From Gaiellasilicea sp035525905 (lineage in GTDB: Bacteria > Actinomycetota > Thermoleophilia > Gaiellales > Gaiellaceae), in contig DATLDK010000153.1 of NCBI GenBank assembly GCA_035525905.1, forward strand, positions 1-23,957: a stretch of DNA of 23,957 nt. The letters are read 5' to 3'. Position 1 is the stretch's first letter, and each line of letters starts with the position of its first letter. This document shows positions 1-8,205 of the stretch, piece after piece. The translations under genes were made by a program, and so were the position numbers. The notes beneath the pieces were generated by a model. It worked only from the letters and a program-made list of their open reading frames with translations. It made no database searches and was not told where the DNA came from.

Positions 1-1507
1 GCTCGTCCGCCGAGGGACTGTACGGCTGGCGGCAGCGCTCGCAGAGGCGGCGTGCAAGGCGCTGCGCGAGCACGGCGGAGATGGAGGAGGCAACGACGAA
101 CGGCTCGACGCCCATCTCCGTGAGGCGCGTGATCGCGCTCGGCGCGTCGTTCGTGTGCAGGGTCGAGAGCATGAGGTGCCCCGTGAGGGCGGACTCGACC
201 GCGATCCGCGCCGTCTCGCCGTCCCGGATCTCGCCGACCATCACCACGTCGGGGTCGGAACGCAGGATCGAGCGGAGCGCGGAGGCGAACGTCAGGCCGG
301 CGCGGTTGTTGATCTGCACCTGGTTGACGCCGGCGAGCCGGTACTCGACCGGATCCTCGACGGTGATGATGTTGATCTCCGGCCGGTTCATCGTCGTCAG
401 GCCCGCGTAGAGCGTCGTCGACTTACCGGATCCGGTCGGCCCCGTCACGAGCAGGGCGCCGGTGGGCTTCGCGATGATCTCCGCGAGCCGCTCGCGCATC
501 TCGTCCGAGAGGCCGAGCTCCTCCAGCGTCGGCGCGCGCCGCGACTTGTCCAGGAGGCGCATGACGACCTTCTCGCCCTCGACCGTCGGCAGGGTCGCAA
601 CACGAATGTCGAGCATGCGCCCGGCGGCGGCGGCGTTCAGCGAGATGCGGCCGTCCTGCGGCTTGCGCCGCTCGGCGATGTCGAGCTTCGCGAGGACCTT
701 CAGGCGGGTGGTCACGCCCGGTGTCATCCGCTTCGGGATCCGCTGCACTTCCTGGAGCACGCCGTCGACGCGGAAGCGCACCACGAGCGCATCCTCCTGC
801 GGCTCGAAGTGGACGTCGGAGGCGCCGTCCTCGGCCGCCTGGAAGATCACGGAGTTGACGAGCCGGACGAGCGGCGCGTCTGAGATCCCGTCGTCGAGCT
901 CGAGGTCGTCGTCGTCGTTTTCCTCGCTGATGCCGAGGTCGGCGTCGACTTCCTCCAGCACCGCGCGGGTGCCGAAGGCCTCCGATGCACGTGCCATCCG
1001 GCGCAGCTCGGCGAGGATGTCCTCGCTCGAGGAGACCCCGAGGTCGAGCGGGAAGCGGGTGGCGAGCCGTAGCTCGTCGATTCCGTGCAGGTTGCCGGGG
1101 TCCGCGACTGCAATCCGGAGCGTCCCGTTGTCGAGTGCGTACGGGATGGCGACGACGCGCTCCAGCACGTGGAGCGGAATCTGCTCGGCAGCCTCCTTGT
1201 CGACGCCTGCCAGCGCCAGGTCGACGAGCGCGATCTGATAGCGGACGGCCAGCGACCGCGCGATGCCCTCGGGCGGCGCGACACCTTCGTCGACGATCGC
1301 CTGCGCCAGCGAGCCCTGGCCCGCACGACCCCGCACGAGAGCGAGCTTGTCCGGCGCGACGAGGCCGGTGGCCGAGAGCAGGTCGACGACGAGCTCGGCG
1401 GTCGCGTTGATCGGCATGCCGGAGACAAGCGGCGGCGAGCCGGTACCGGCTGCCTGCTCGCCGGGCAGCCCGACGGTGCGCAGATTAGGTGGACGTTCGG
1501 AGTCCAT
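1..1507 (-). CDS. pilB: Type IV pilus extension ATPase PilB (GspE family), 3' end cut by window
   Basis: Cytoplasmic hexameric ATPase that powers pilus assembly. The 502 visible residues show an N-terminal MshEN/T2SSE_N-like region (about 25-155; in some homologues this binds c-di-GMP, but its motif looks degenerate here), then the ATPase core. Walker A GPTGSGKST lies near residue 355, a Walker B-type VMVGEIRD near 421, a His-box STLHTND follows, and the first half of the family's tetracysteine zinc site (CERC) sits near 487. The remaining C-terminus lies beyond position 1. The ATG at 1507 is preceded by GAGGG very close to the start; a second in-frame ATG about 30 codons later (MPINATAE) is possible but would cut into a conserved-looking stretch. 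It is the last visible gene of the pilus operon, 88 bp after pilD. Identity as an extension rather than retraction ATPase rests on the N-terminal domain and cysteine motif. Confidence 0.93.
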   Translation of the reverse strand, partial: MDSERPPNLRTVGLPGEQAAGTGSPPLVSGMPINATAELVVDLLSATGLVAPDKLALVRGRAGQGSLAQAIVDEGVAPPEGIARSLAVRYQIALVDLALAGVDKEAAEQIPLHVLERVVAIPYALDNGTLRIAVADPGNLHGIDELRLATRFPLDLGVSSSEDILAELRRMARASEAFGTRAVLEEVDADLGISEENDDDDLELDDGISDAPLVRLVNSVIFQAAEDGASDVHFEPQEDALVVRFRVDGVLQEVQRIPKRMTPGVTTRLKVLAKLDIAERRKPQDGRISLNAAAAGRMLDIRVATLPTVEGEKVVMRLLDKSRRAPTLEELGLSDEMRERLAEIIAKPTGALLVTGPTGSGKSTTLYAGLTTMNRPEINIITVEDPVEYRLAGVNQVQINNRAGLTFASALRSILRSDPDVVMVGEIRDGETARIAVESALTGHLMLSTLHTNDAPSAITRLTEMGVEPFVVASSISAVLAQRLARRLCERCRQPYSPSADE

Positions 1508-1595
1508 ATCCCTCGTTCGAGTTATCGGCAGGCACGGCCCGATGCTTGACCGTTTGCAGCAGGCGTAACGAGGGGCTTACAGCGCGCGCCTGGTG
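1508..1595. other. 88-bp spacer between pilD and pilB
   Basis: This is one of the larger gaps in an operon otherwise made of overlapping genes. I see no convincing terminator, riboswitch or sigma-70-type promoter. A separate start of transcription for pilB is possible but not shown by the sequence. Confidence 0.4.
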
Positions 1596-2342
1596 CTACA
1601 GAAGCGTTAGATAAGCGTCGAGGAGCCGGTCGCCGAAGAACAGCGCGACGAGGCCGCCGAAGGCGAGGAAGGGCGCAAACGGGATCGCCATCTTCCTGGC
1701 GGCGCTGCCGTGCCTGGCGAAGAGGACGATCGACGGCACGAGAGCGGCGAGCATGCCCACCATCAGCGCCACGGGGACGTTGCGCCCGACCATCGCTCCG
1801 AGGAGCAGCGCAAGCTTGACGTCTCCCATCCCCATGCCCCTCGGGTGGGCAAGGGCGGCGAGAAAGAGGAAGAAGGAAGCGCCGAAGGCTCCGAGCGCCC
1901 ACTGCGCGCTCGGATCGAGCGCCGTCATCGCCACGAGGACGAAGGCGGCGGCAGGCAGCACGATCACGTTCGGCACGATTCGGTGCGAGATGTCGGTGGC
2001 GGAGATCGTCACGAGCGCCATGCAGAACAAGGCGGCGACGAATGACTTCCCGGACCAGCCAAACGCCAGAAACGAAGCTGCGACCAACAGGCCTGTGAGA
2101 ATCTCGACCGCGGGATACACCAGGCCGATGCTGGTCTGGCAGCCACGGCAGCGTCCGCGCAAGGCCACGTACGAGAGCACCGGGACGTTCTCGTACCAGG
2201 TGAGCTCGTGCCCGCAGCTCATGCACGAGGAGCCGGGGCTGACGATCGACCGCTTCAGCGGCACGCGGGCCGCGACGACGTTCAGGAAGCTGCCGAAGGC
2301 GAGACCGGGCGCGAGGGCGAAAAATGCGAGCGCGAAGTCCAT
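1596..2342 (-). CDS. pilD: Prepilin peptidase / N-methyltransferase PilD (A24 family)
   Basis: Integral membrane aspartic peptidase that cleaves class III leader peptides of prepilins and methylates the new N-terminus. The 248-residue protein has the expected order: GSFLNVVAAR near the N-terminus, two CxxC pairs (CMSC and CRGC) forming the zinc-binding cytoplasmic loop of the methyltransferase part, then about six hydrophobic segments. The two catalytic aspartates are in the first motif (ATDISHRIVPN) and in the GxGD motif (GMGMGDVKL). Length is typical of the bifunctional enzyme. The ATG overlaps the stop of the upstream pilin-like gene by one base (TGATG), implying translational coupling with its substrates. 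It should process the three prepilin-like proteins encoded just upstream. Confidence 0.93.
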   Translation of the reverse strand: MDFALAFFALAPGLAFGSFLNVVAARVPLKRSIVSPGSSCMSCGHELTWYENVPVLSYVALRGRCRGCQTSIGLVYPAVEILTGLLVAASFLAFGWSGKSFVAALFCMALVTISATDISHRIVPNVIVLPAAAFVLVAMTALDPSAQWALGAFGASFFLFLAALAHPRGMGMGDVKLALLLGAMVGRNVPVALMVGMLAALVPSIVLFARHGSAARKMAIPFAPFLAFGGLVALFFGDRLLDAYLTLL

Positions 2343-3736
2343 CAGCCCCAGCTGCCGGGCTCGTTGTTGATCGTCACGATGTCCTCGTAGCTCGCAGGCA
2401 TTCCCGGCATCAAGGTTCCTATCGGCACATAGTGGTTCACAGTTGAGTTCGCGAGCGAGACACGGCGGGCGATGATCGGGCCCCAGAAGGTCGAGTTGTT
2501 GTTCTCGGAATAGTCGAGGACAGCGTAGATCGCGCCTTGGAAATTGGACTGTTGCCCGACCGTGACGTTGCCGCCGGAGACGAACGCCAGCAGGTCGGCT
2601 TGCGGGTTCCAGTCGGCGTCGCACTGAGGGTCGCCGCACAGCGTCGACTGGTTGGCGAAGGTGATGTTCCCAGCCGCATAGATCGTCGCCCGCCCGTGAT
2701 AGACGGCGTTGTTGTAGTTGCGAAACTGAACCGACCCGTCGAAGTAGATCGTCCCGGCGATCGTCAGCGTCCCCGGGGCGCTGCCGGCCCCTGGAACCCA
2801 CGTGAGCTGCCCGACGAGGGCGCCCGCGGCGTCGTAGACGCGGCAATCGTACGGCGCCGAGGGGGTGAGGTCGACGACGGAGCGGCTGTTGTTCGGCACG
2901 GCGTCGTTGTCGAAGCCACCGGGGAAGCTTCCCGTCGTGCAGGGGTGGCGCGGGCCTGGCTGGGAGTTGTAGTACCACCCAGGGAAGTCGACCTCCGGCT
3001 TCGTGAAGGTGGTCGGGGTCGAGTCGGAGATGGTGGCGTTGACCCGCTGCGCGGCCCCGCACGGCTTCACGAAGGAGCCCGAGCTACCGACCCGGCAGCC
3101 GCCGCCGATGTGGGCCTCGTGGATGGGAGTGTCTGCGGTACCCACGTGGGCCGTGTTGTTGAACTCGACCGTGCCTCCGACCTGAAGCGCGTAGCTGGAG
3201 ACCTGAGCGGTGTTCGAGAGCGCGAGATTGCCGCGAACGTAGAACGGGATGTTCACGTCGACCGAGTTCCCGAGCGACGTGGTCGCGGTCGGGTCGTCCA
3301 CGTAGACGTAATTCCAGACCGCGTTGTTCGCGCTCCCGCGACGGGCCGCCCCGAGCGCTGCCTTGCCGCTCACCGTGCGAATCACCGGCGCGCTGCCGGG
3401 GCCGCTCGGATCCCGCACCGTGCCGATCCCGACGAGCTTCCACGTACTGCCGGTGAGCGTGCCGTAGTAGGTCGCGTCACCCGTCTCGAGCGTGATCGTG
3501 CGCGAGGGAACGGCGTTCGCCATCGTCGGTGCCCCTGAGTTGTAGAGCGTCGAGAAGGCGTAGTTGAGGCCCGCCTCGGCGAGGGCGAGGGCCTTGCTTT
3601 CCGCGTCGCTCCGCTTGGCCGCTCCGTAGTTGGAGCTCGAGTAGGCGATCGCACTGGTCGCCAGGGCGCCGGTGACGGCCATGGTCAGGAGGGCGAACGG
3701 TAGCGCGAAGCCGGCCTCGGCGCGCAGGCGGGGCAT
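2342..3736 (-). CDS. PilX-like prepilin with large repetitive surface domain (copy 2)
   Basis: A 464-residue prepilin-like protein. The start chosen is the ATG giving MPRLRAEAGFALPF, because it places a short basic leader before a class III-type cleavage site (AG/FALP) and a single hydrophobic helix, and AGGA lies about 9 bases upstream; longer in-frame starts would add a basic tail with no signal character. After the helix comes an AEAGLNYA segment typical of PilX-type N-termini. The rest is Gly/Asn/Thr/Ser-rich with alternating hydrophobic residues, suggesting a beta-helix or similar repetitive beta fold, and contains several Cys. It is clearly homologous to the gene at 3893-5374: both share NxxWNY, GCR(V/I)GxSG, DFPxWYxNxxPGP and similar blocks in the same order. 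It ends in a one-base overlap with pilD. It probably sits in or on the pilus; role in adhesion is inference. Confidence 0.78.
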   Translation of the reverse strand: MPRLRAEAGFALPFALLTMAVTGALATSAIAYSSSNYGAAKRSDAESKALALAEAGLNYAFSTLYNSGAPTMANAVPSRTITLETGDATYYGTLTGSTWKLVGIGTVRDPSGPGSAPVIRTVSGKAALGAARRGSANNAVWNYVYVDDPTATTSLGNSVDVNIPFYVRGNLALSNTAQVSSYALQVGGTVEFNNTAHVGTADTPIHEAHIGGGCRVGSSGSFVKPCGAAQRVNATISDSTPTTFTKPEVDFPGWYYNSQPGPRHPCTTGSFPGGFDNDAVPNNSRSVVDLTPSAPYDCRVYDAAGALVGQLTWVPGAGSAPGTLTIAGTIYFDGSVQFRNYNNAVYHGRATIYAAGNITFANQSTLCGDPQCDADWNPQADLLAFVSGGNVTVGQQSNFQGAIYAVLDYSENNNSTFWGPIIARRVSLANSTVNHYVPIGTLMPGMPASYEDIVTINNEPGSWG

Positions 3737-3892
3737 GCGAAGAGTCCTGATCGATGAAACGAGCCCTCGAACCACTGCGGCGAACCTTTCTTCTTCTACT
3801 GATCGAGCGACGAGCCGCAGAAAGCAAGAACCTCTGGACGCAGTAAACGTGCGTCGAAGCGGGCACGAATCCCCCTCCCGGGGGAGCACGCC
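3737..3892. other. 156-bp spacer between the two PilX-like genes
   Basis: Non-coding on the minus strand. It contains a strong GC hairpin just after the upstream stop (listed separately), a purine-rich AGAAGAAGAAAGG run, and an AGGA Shine-Dalgarno-like element before the downstream ATG. No clear promoter hexamers were found. It is the longest internal gap of the pilus operon. Confidence 0.5.
3870..3885 (-). terminator. GC-rich hairpin after first PilX-like gene (possible attenuator)
   Basis: A perfect 6-bp stem (TCCCCC/GGGGGA) closes a four-base loop, starting about 8 bases past the stop codon of the gene ending at 3893. There is no U-tract, so this may be a weak terminator, an attenuator or an mRNA-end stabiliser that sets the ratio of the two pilin-like proteins. 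Confidence 0.4.
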
Positions 3893-5374
3893 CTAGCCCG
3901 AGTAGTTCTGAGGGGGCTGTGGTTCGGCGTAGACGGTGGGATTGCCGGGCCAGCCGACCGGCACCGAGGTGATGGTCGGGAACTCGTGGGTCTGCACCGA
4001 GTTCGCCAGCCGGAATGTGCCGGCCACCATGGGGCCGTCGTACTGCGCCGACGAGCCGATGTCGACTGTGTTCGTGGCGTAGACACTGCCCTGGTAATAC
4101 GCGGAGTTCGCGAGCGCGACGCTGTTCCCGGTCCCGTTGGCGATGACTCCGAGGTTGTCCACGTTCGGGTCCCAGGCGGAGAAGCTGCACGCGCCCCCCG
4201 AGACGGCGCCACACAGCTGGGAGGTGCCGTTGACCGTGAACGTGCCCGAGACATAGAGCGTGGCCAGGCCGTCGTACTCGTTGACCGCATTGTTCGAAAC
4301 GAGGACGGAGCCGTCGATGAAGATGACGCCCCGCACGGTGAGCTTCTTCGTCGTGTTGTTCCACGAGAGCTCGCCGAGCAGCGCCGCCGGGCTGAGCTGA
4401 TTGTCCCAGTACTGGCAGGTGTAGCTCGTCCCCGGAGTCAAGTTGAACGTGCCGGCGCTGTTGTTCATCGTCGTCGACCCGGCCGATTCGAATGCGGTCA
4501 GCGAGATTCCGGAATAGGTGCTGCAGAACTGCGTCGGTCCGGGCTTGGCGTTGGAGTACCAGAACGGGAAGTCCGCCACGGGTCCGGTGCCGGGCGCCGT
4601 GCCGCTCAAGATCGTGTCCGCGTTGACGCGCGTCGCCGCGGTACACGGGCTCGTCCACGCGCCACTCCCCCCGATGCGGCAGCCGAGGCCAACCTGCGCC
4701 TGGGCGATCTTGTTCGCGGAGGTCCCGACCGCTCCGGTACCGAGGAACTGGATGTGCTCCCCGACGTAGAGGCCGGTCAGGTTGGGCGCGGCGGCTTTGA
4801 CCATCCCAGCGGTGTTGTCGAAGCACAAGTCGCCGAGGATGAACATCGACGCGTCGACCTGGACGCTGTTGTCCAGCAGCACGTCACAGGTCGCTCCTGT
4901 GTTCTTGGCGAACATGTAGTTCCAGGCGCTCGAGTTCAGCGCCTGGGTGAGAGTCGGCATGATCCTGATCGTCGAGGTCGCCTCGCGGCGGACGGTGGCC
5001 GTCCTACCCGTCGGGTCGGTGACGAGGCCGACGCCGTGCATGATCCACTGGTGTCCGGTGAGCACGCCCCAGAACTTCACGGTTCCGCCCTCGTACTGGA
5101 GGATGTAGTTCGTATCGGTCGTCGGCTCGGAGCTCGGAAGCGTCGACTGGCTGAGCGCGTTGTTCGAAGGCTTCTGGACCACGGCGGCTGCGTTCGCGAG
5201 CCCCGCCTCGGCGAGGGCGTAGGCGATCTGATCCGCCTTCGACCGGTTGGCGCCGCGCGAGTTCGACGTCGTGTACTGGATCGCCGCCGTCAGCGTGGTC
5301 GTCGTGACGAGGAGCGTGAGCAGCGTGAAGACCATGCTGAAGCCGCCCTCGCCGCGGAGCAGTCGCCGGATCAT
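3893..5374 (-). CDS. PilX-like prepilin with large repetitive surface domain (copy 1)
   Basis: A 493-residue protein with a basic leader (MIRRLLRGEGG), a class III-type cleavage site before FSMVFTLL, one hydrophobic helix, then the ALAEAGLANAA segment of PilX-type minor pilins. The long C-terminal part is low in charge, rich in Gly/Asn/Thr/Ser, and reads as repeated short beta strands, like a beta-helix; several cysteines could form disulfides outside the cell. The ATG at 5374 overlaps the stop of the PilW-like gene in an ATGA, which fixes the start; any longer reading would run across the neighbour. It shares block-by-block similarity with the gene at 2342-3736, so the two look like an old tandem duplication. 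Substrate of PilD by its leader. Precise role (tip, adhesin, priming) is unknown. Confidence 0.78.
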   Translation of the reverse strand: MIRRLLRGEGGFSMVFTLLTLLVTTTTLTAAIQYTTSNSRGANRSKADQIAYALAEAGLANAAAVVQKPSNNALSQSTLPSSEPTTDTNYILQYEGGTVKFWGVLTGHQWIMHGVGLVTDPTGRTATVRREATSTIRIMPTLTQALNSSAWNYMFAKNTGATCDVLLDNSVQVDASMFILGDLCFDNTAGMVKAAAPNLTGLYVGEHIQFLGTGAVGTSANKIAQAQVGLGCRIGGSGAWTSPCTAATRVNADTILSGTAPGTGPVADFPFWYSNAKPGPTQFCSTYSGISLTAFESAGSTTMNNSAGTFNLTPGTSYTCQYWDNQLSPAALLGELSWNNTTKKLTVRGVIFIDGSVLVSNNAVNEYDGLATLYVSGTFTVNGTSQLCGAVSGGACSFSAWDPNVDNLGVIANGTGNSVALANSAYYQGSVYATNTVDIGSSAQYDGPMVAGTFRLANSVQTHEFPTITSVPVGWPGNPTVYAEPQPPQNYSG

Positions 5375-5919
5375 GTGCGAGTGCTGTTCCGCAGCACGAT
5401 GTTGTCCGAGAGCACGTACGAGGAGATCGTCTTCGACCCGTTCACGTTCACGGGCAGGTTCACGGTGAGGTAGGCCAGGCTGGATGTGCTCTGCGGGCTG
5501 TACGTGAAGACCACCGACTGGTTGATCGACCCGGCCCAGGTTCGGCCAGTGCCGCTGCAGCTCCCGCCCTGGTAGCGCCAGAGATCCCACCGCGTCCCGT
5601 TCGCCTTGGTGCACCACGTGATCGAGGTGAGCCCGCCGGCCGTCGGGCAGGTGGACGGAATCGTGAGCGTCGCCGTCGTGCCGCCGCCGGAGATGGCCAC
5701 GGACTGCGCACAGTGGACCTCACGGCGCAAGCGGTCGAGCCCGATCCGGGCGTCGGTCTGGGCCTGGAAGCGCCGGTTCATGTCGACTTCGGAGTTGGTC
5801 GCGCTCACGAGCAGGATGCTGACCGAGGCCATGACGCTGGCCAGGATCGACATCGAGACCATGAGCTCGATCAGCGAGTAGCCGCGCTCATCGCTGAGGC
5901 GCGCGCGGACCCACCTCAA
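5371..5919 (-). CDS. PilW/PulJ-like minor prepilin
   Basis: A 182-residue prepilin with a textbook class III leader: MRWVRARLSDERG followed by YSLIELMVSMSILASVMASVSILL, with Glu at mature position 5, the residue needed for assembly into the pilus. The C-terminal half is a small beta-rich globular domain with two or three cysteines. Minor pilins of this type prime pilus assembly at the inner membrane. The start is a TTG whose last two bases begin the TGA of the preceding gene; GAGG lies about five bases upstream, and no ATG or GTG in this frame occurs before the leader, so TTG is the best choice. It overlaps the next gene by four bases. Confidence 0.85.
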   Translation of the reverse strand: MRWVRARLSDERGYSLIELMVSMSILASVMASVSILLVSATNSEVDMNRRFQAQTDARIGLDRLRREVHCAQSVAISGGGTTATLTIPSTCPTAGGLTSITWCTKANGTRWDLWRYQGGSCSGTGRTWAGSINQSVVFTYSPQSTSSLAYLTVNLPVNVNGSKTISSYVLSDNIVLRNSTRT

Positions 5920-6773
5920 CGTGACCTCGCCTCCACCTCCGTCAGGGCGTGCCGGGCAACCCGCTCGCTGCGGGCTCCGACGCCCCAGAGCTTCCGAACG
6001 CGGGCATCGACCGAGACCAGCGTGCGAAGCGCCTCGGCGCCGTCCGACCAGCCGAAGCCCGCGCCCGTGACGATCCAGTTGTGCTGGTAGAGCCAGTAGT
6101 TGACGTGTGCAGGCGTGCGTCGTGGATGCGCTTCGACCCAGGCGGCGAGCCGCTTCGCGCGGACGCTCAGCAGGATCTCGTCGGTCGGCTCCTTCAAGGC
6201 GCCGGGGACGGTGAAGGCAGCCTTGCGCACGGGCCGCTGCGCGGGGTGCTTCGCAGCCGGCTTGACGGGAGCGGCAGGCTTCACGACGGCTGCGGGCTGA
6301 GCTGCCCGCGGCTTGGGCTTCGCGGTGTCGAAGAGGCGGGCGGCCTTACCGGGATACGGGGAGACGTTCTCCGGGACGCCCTCCTGCTTGTACGAGCCGT
6401 TGTGGCTCAGCCGAAGCACGATCGTCGGCGACCCGTCCGGAACGAGGCGCGACCCGGGCTCCGGGCTCTGCGAGACGACGATGTTGGCGGCGAACCCGGG
6501 TACGCCTCCCTCGACGCGCCAGGCGAACCCGCCCTGCTCGAGGGTGCCCTTCGCGAACACGTAGGCCTGCTTGCGAACGTCGGGAACGACGAGCGGCTCC
6601 GGCGCGACCGCGACCGGCGTCGCGGGCGGTGCCGTGGGCGTCGACAGCGTCGAGCTCGCCGCGTAGGCGAGGGTGGCCATCATGAGGCCGGCGCCGCATG
6701 CGATCGCAGCGACGCGCGGCATGCGTCCAAGCACTCCCGCAGTCATAGGAGGTATGTCGGCAGAAGGAGCCAC
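5916..6773 (-). CDS. Membrane-anchored PASTA-domain protein of the pilus operon
   Basis: About 285 residues from the GTG at 6773, which has AGGGG eight bases upstream; an ATG at 6746 (MTAGVLGRMPRV) is an alternative that loses nine residues and has no Shine-Dalgarno. Domain order: a short N-terminus, one hydrophobic segment (AAIACGAGLMMATLAYA), a Pro/Ala/Thr linker, one PASTA domain (VPDVRKQAYVFAKGTLEQ onward, ending VVSQSPEPGSRLVPDGS and IVLRL), a Lys/Pro/Ala-rich linker, and a conserved-looking C-terminal helical segment with NYWLYQHNW that I do not recognise. PASTA domains bind peptidoglycan fragments or mediate protein contacts in the wall. A single PASTA without a kinase, inside a pilus operon, suggests a wall anchor or guide for the pilus machine; this is inference. 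Confidence 0.75.
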   Translation of the reverse strand: MAPSADIPPMTAGVLGRMPRVAAIACGAGLMMATLAYAASSTLSTPTAPPATPVAVAPEPLVVPDVRKQAYVFAKGTLEQGGFAWRVEGGVPGFAANIVVSQSPEPGSRLVPDGSPTIVLRLSHNGSYKQEGVPENVSPYPGKAARLFDTAKPKPRAAQPAAVVKPAAPVKPAAKHPAQRPVRKAAFTVPGALKEPTDEILLSVRAKRLAAWVEAHPRRTPAHVNYWLYQHNWIVTGAGFGWSDGAEALRTLVSVDARVRKLWGVGARSERVARHALTEVEARSR

Positions 6774-6777
6774 GAAC

Positions 6778-8205
6778 TCAACCCCTGTCGAGTGAGAACT
6801 CGACCACATCCTGAGCGGGCTGCTCCGGCTCGCCGGCCGGGACGAGCGAGAAGATCGGGGTCGTACGCACTTCCGCCTCCTCCGAGGCGTCCTGCCAGGT
6901 GAACGCGAGCCCCGCGAACTCCTGGAACCACGGCATCTCCTGCGGGTAGCGGGAAGGTCTCAGCCCCAGGTGGAGGTGCGGTCCGGTCGAGTGCCCCGTC
7001 GAGCCCACGAGCCCGACCCACTGGCCTGCAGTGACGAGCGCACCCGCCTGAAGCCCGGGGTCGCGGAACGAGAGGTGGCAGTAGACCCACTCGAGTCCGT
7101 CGAGCGACCGCAGCGAGAGCCCGGTTCCGCAGCTGCCGTCGTCGACGAGCGCGAGCACGAGCGCGTCGGTGAGCGCGAACACGGGTGCGCCTGCGGGCGC
7201 GGCGATGTCGGCGGCCGGGTAGTCGTGATGGTGGTGGCCGACCGAAACGACAGCGGGGCCGCCTCCGACGGGGAACACGTAGCCGTCGGCTCGTGTTGGC
7301 ATCCGGAGCATCGCAGCGGCCGCGGGCGCAAATGATGCGGAGTGCGCACCGGTGCGGATTTCCTCGAGTGTCAGCTGAGCCTGTTCCAGCTCCGCGCGCA
7401 GGCGCCCGACCTCGGTCGTCGCGTCGGCACGCTCGTGGTCGGCCTGGAATGCCTCGGCCTCCTTGGGGATCCGGTCGGAGATGAGCTGGTCCAGATCCGC
7501 GGCTGCGCGTGCGAGCGCGTCGGCACGCGCGGTCAGCTCCGTCTCGAGCGACTCCGCGGCGGCCACCTGCTCACTGAGCGAGGCGACCTGGTTCTGAGCC
7601 TCCTCGAGCGCGATCGACATCCGGTCGAGCGAGAAGACTGCGTCCGCGCCGCCGCCGCCGTTGAAGACCGCGGCCAACTGGAGCACGTCGTCGACGTACC
7701 ACTGCGCGTGGTTGTAGGCGAAGATCCCGCGCGAGATGTCCATCCTGCCGCCTGCTGCGGCGAGGTACCGCGCGGCCGAGTGCACTGCATCCTCGGCGTT
7801 CCACGGGTCGGCGATGCCGTCCCCACTGGCGTCGACTCCCCAACGCAGCCAGGTGTCCGGCATGAACTGCATCCAGCCGACTGCACCGGCCGAACTCGGG
7901 CCCATGTTGCGGCCGAAATTTGACTCGATCTTGTTGATCGCCGCGAGCACCTGCCAAGGGATCCCGTAGGCGCTTCCCGCGCGCAGCCACAGGTCGTGCA
8001 GCTGCTCGTATGAGAGCTCGCGCATCGGCAGGAACTGTCCTTCGAAGACCGCCGGCGGCAGGAGGAGTCCGCCGGGCTGATTCGGCGTCTCGGCCGAGGG
8101 GAGTGCGGCCGGCGTCTCGGGGACGACGGCGAATGTGTCGGCCGAGGCTCTTCCCGCCCCGAGCGCGACCGCCAGCAGGCCGACCGCGAGGAAGATCCGC
8201 ATCAC
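6778..8205 (-). CDS. Secreted lytic transglycosylase fused to M23 (LytM) endopeptidase
   Basis: A 475-residue exported wall hydrolase. A signal peptide (1-22) is followed by a soluble-lytic-transglycosylase domain (about 62-185) with the catalytic Glu in KIESNFG (Glu94) and the GAVGWMQFMPDTW motif, where glycan strands would be cut. A coiled coil (about 195-285) links it to a C-terminal M23 metallopeptidase (about 305-420) with zinc ligands in HHDYPAADIAAP (His327, Asp333) and the HLH motif (His410, His412), which would cleave peptide cross-links. All these residues are present, so both activities are plausible. The ATG overlaps the end of pilT (ATGA). In this operon it probably opens the wall for pilus passage. 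The coiled coil resembles the regulatory helices of EnvC-type proteins only in general character. Confidence 0.87.
   Translation of the reverse strand: MMRIFLAVGLLAVALGAGRASADTFAVVPETPAALPSAETPNQPGGLLLPPAVFEGQFLPMRELSYEQLHDLWLRAGSAYGIPWQVLAAINKIESNFGRNMGPSSAGAVGWMQFMPDTWLRWGVDASGDGIADPWNAEDAVHSAARYLAAAGGRMDISRGIFAYNHAQWYVDDVLQLAAVFNGGGGADAVFSLDRMSIALEEAQNQVASLSEQVAAAESLETELTARADALARAAADLDQLISDRIPKEAEAFQADHERADATTEVGRLRAELEQAQLTLEEIRTGAHSASFAPAAAAMLRMPTRADGYVFPVGGGPAVVSVGHHHHDYPAADIAAPAGAPVFALTDALVLALVDDGSCGTGLSLRSLDGLEWVYCHLSFRDPGLQAGALVTAGQWVGLVGSTGHSTGPHLHLGLRPSRYPQEMPWFQEFAGLAFTWQDASEEAEVRTTPIFSLVPAGEPEQPAQDVVEFSLDRG

Noticed and set aside
3986..5473. Long plus-strand open frame opposite the pilin-like gene
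   Set aside because: The translation is Arg/Gly/Asp-rich without domain character, while the opposite strand has a good prepilin leader and a homologous neighbour.
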